From NCBI GenBank assembly GCA_030576275.1, contig JALIBN010000012.1, positions 124,001-188,000 of the forward strand: a stretch of 64,000 nt of DNA, given 5' to 3'. The position numbers and the translations under genes are program-made. Every line of letters starts with the position of its first letter. Within the stretch, counting starts at the first letter, position 1. Under the pieces are notes generated by a model. It saw only the letters and a list, made by a program, of their open reading frames with translations. It did no database searches and had not been told where the DNA came from. Positions 63,407 through 64,000 of this stretch are shown here, one piece after another. This stretch comes from Pseudomonadota bacterium. GTDB lineage: Bacteria; Pseudomonadota; Gammaproteobacteria; Nitrosococcales; Methylophagaceae.

Positions 63407-64000
63407 TTATCTATGTTGCACGGCAACGATAACTTTTGCCCATGCTTTTTGAACATTATCTTTTAGATGCGTTAATTCATCATTACTTTCTTTGTTAGGG
63501 AAAGCAATTAAGAGCATTTCTATGCCAATAGAAATATAATTGGCACTGGTCATCAGCAATAAGGACATGTCTCCTATCTTTTGAACAATGGCATTTATAC
63601 CAATAATTTCATCGCCATAATCATCAAAAATAAGATCTGTTTCTATTGAATGTATGCTGGAATGTACTGATTGACCAAGTAATGGATAAGTGGTGCGATA
63701 GTCATTAAGCATTCCCGCCATATCTGCTTTCATATAGACTTTGAAATCCTCTCGATTGAGATCTTCAGCATTGGCAATAAGCTTATCTAAATCTTCGATT
63801 TCCTCTTGGGTATAGGTTGCAGTTGTTTTTTGTTGTTCTCTGATCTGAACCAGTAGTTGTAACCTTTGGTCATCATCACCGAAGATCAATGCATCAAACA
63901 AATCGTCATTCTTATGGAATGCGACTAGATCAAATAAGGTTTCTAGCATGCAACGTAGCATGATCTCTACTTGGTGCACCATTCCTCTTTCAGCCATAAG
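63407..64000 (-). CDS. DUF5677-like protein, 5' end outside the window
   Basis: The last 196 or more codons of a gene that runs off the window edge; the frame is open to base 64000, so the apparent start at 63997 is not the real one. MLRCMLETLFDLVAFHKNDD resembles the middle of DUF5677 (R-x2-x-E helix). The protein is helical and acidic without cysteine pairs or membrane spans in this part. Function unknown. Confidence 0.6.
   Translation of the reverse strand, partial: LMAERGMVHQVEIMLRCMLETLFDLVAFHKNDDLFDALIFGDDDQRLQLLVQIREQQKTTATYTQEEIEDLDKLIANAEDLNREDFKVYMKADMAGMLNDYRTTYPLLGQSVHSSIHSIETDLIFDDYGDEIIGINAIVQKIGDMSLLLMTSANYISIGIEMLLIAFPNKESNDELTHLKDNVQKAWAKVIVAVQHR

Overview
The window looks like chromosomal DNA from a low-to-mid GC gammaproteobacterial methylotroph, most like Methylophaga. 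This is inferred from four things: a PQQ precursor peptide gene, the sucrose-phosphate synthase / phosphatase / fructokinase / amylosucrase operon known from halotolerant methylotrophs, a formamidase-porin cluster laid out like fmdCABDEF of Methylophilus methylotrophus, and a class II aldolase / fructose bisphosphatase / triosephosphate isomerase operon suited to the ribulose monophosphate cycle. No rRNA, tRNA, CRISPR array, insertion sequence or prophage was seen.

Layout. 1-420: decayed GGDEF gene. 418-7291: lipid-modification operon (FAD oxidoreductase, DUF1365, cyclopropane-fatty-acid-synthase-like methyltransferase, MFS transporter, DUF3833 lipoprotein, chalcone-isomerase-like protein), met tail to tail by a SnoaL-like protein and a short-chain dehydrogenase. 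7300-19100: mixed housekeeping and stress genes (cysteine hydrolase, YbaK-like deacylase, MFS, CbiX-like chelatase, ChrA, FMN reductase, M48 protease, TetR with YqhD-like and NemA-like reductases), broken up by relics of a ferric-reductase-like gene, a GGDEF gene and an HD-GYP gene. 19177-32170: one long minus-strand run, fmdC-fmdA-fmdB-urtABCDE-ureDABCE-(small membrane protein)-ureFG, covering uptake and hydrolysis of formamide and urea to ammonia. 32375-37278: a lipoprotein, a LuxR-type response regulator and an 1137-residue hybrid sensor kinase whose input half is an NCS1 permease. 37474-38444: EAL and response-regulator fragments fused end to end. 38520-46661: EamA transporter, PNPOx-like protein, peroxiredoxin, glutathione reductase, orphan pqqA, tpiA-fbp-fba, DUF4136 lipoprotein. 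47093-52390: an unfamiliar envelope locus with an 850-residue outer-membrane protein (one large plus two small barrels), two related secreted Gly/His-rich proteins and a small secreted charged protein. 52424-55901: LysR regulator, cytochrome b561, YceI, pirin and a 43-residue CDGSH protein. 55976-61960: sucrose operon with its terminator. 62145-64000: Sel1/SPOR protein and the 3' part of a DUF5677-like gene.

How the genes work together. Formamide and urea would cross the outer membrane through FmdC and the inner membrane through UrtABCDE, then be split by FmdA and urease; the adjacent permease-kinase and regulator are the best candidates for control. Fructose-6-phosphate from the C1 cycle would be made into sucrose as compatible solute by Sps and Spp, and recycled by amylosucrase and fructokinase. 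The strongest candidates for undescribed biology are the secreted Gly/His-rich / three-barrel locus and the permease-kinase transceptor. The clustering of dead cyclic-di-GMP genes is also notable.
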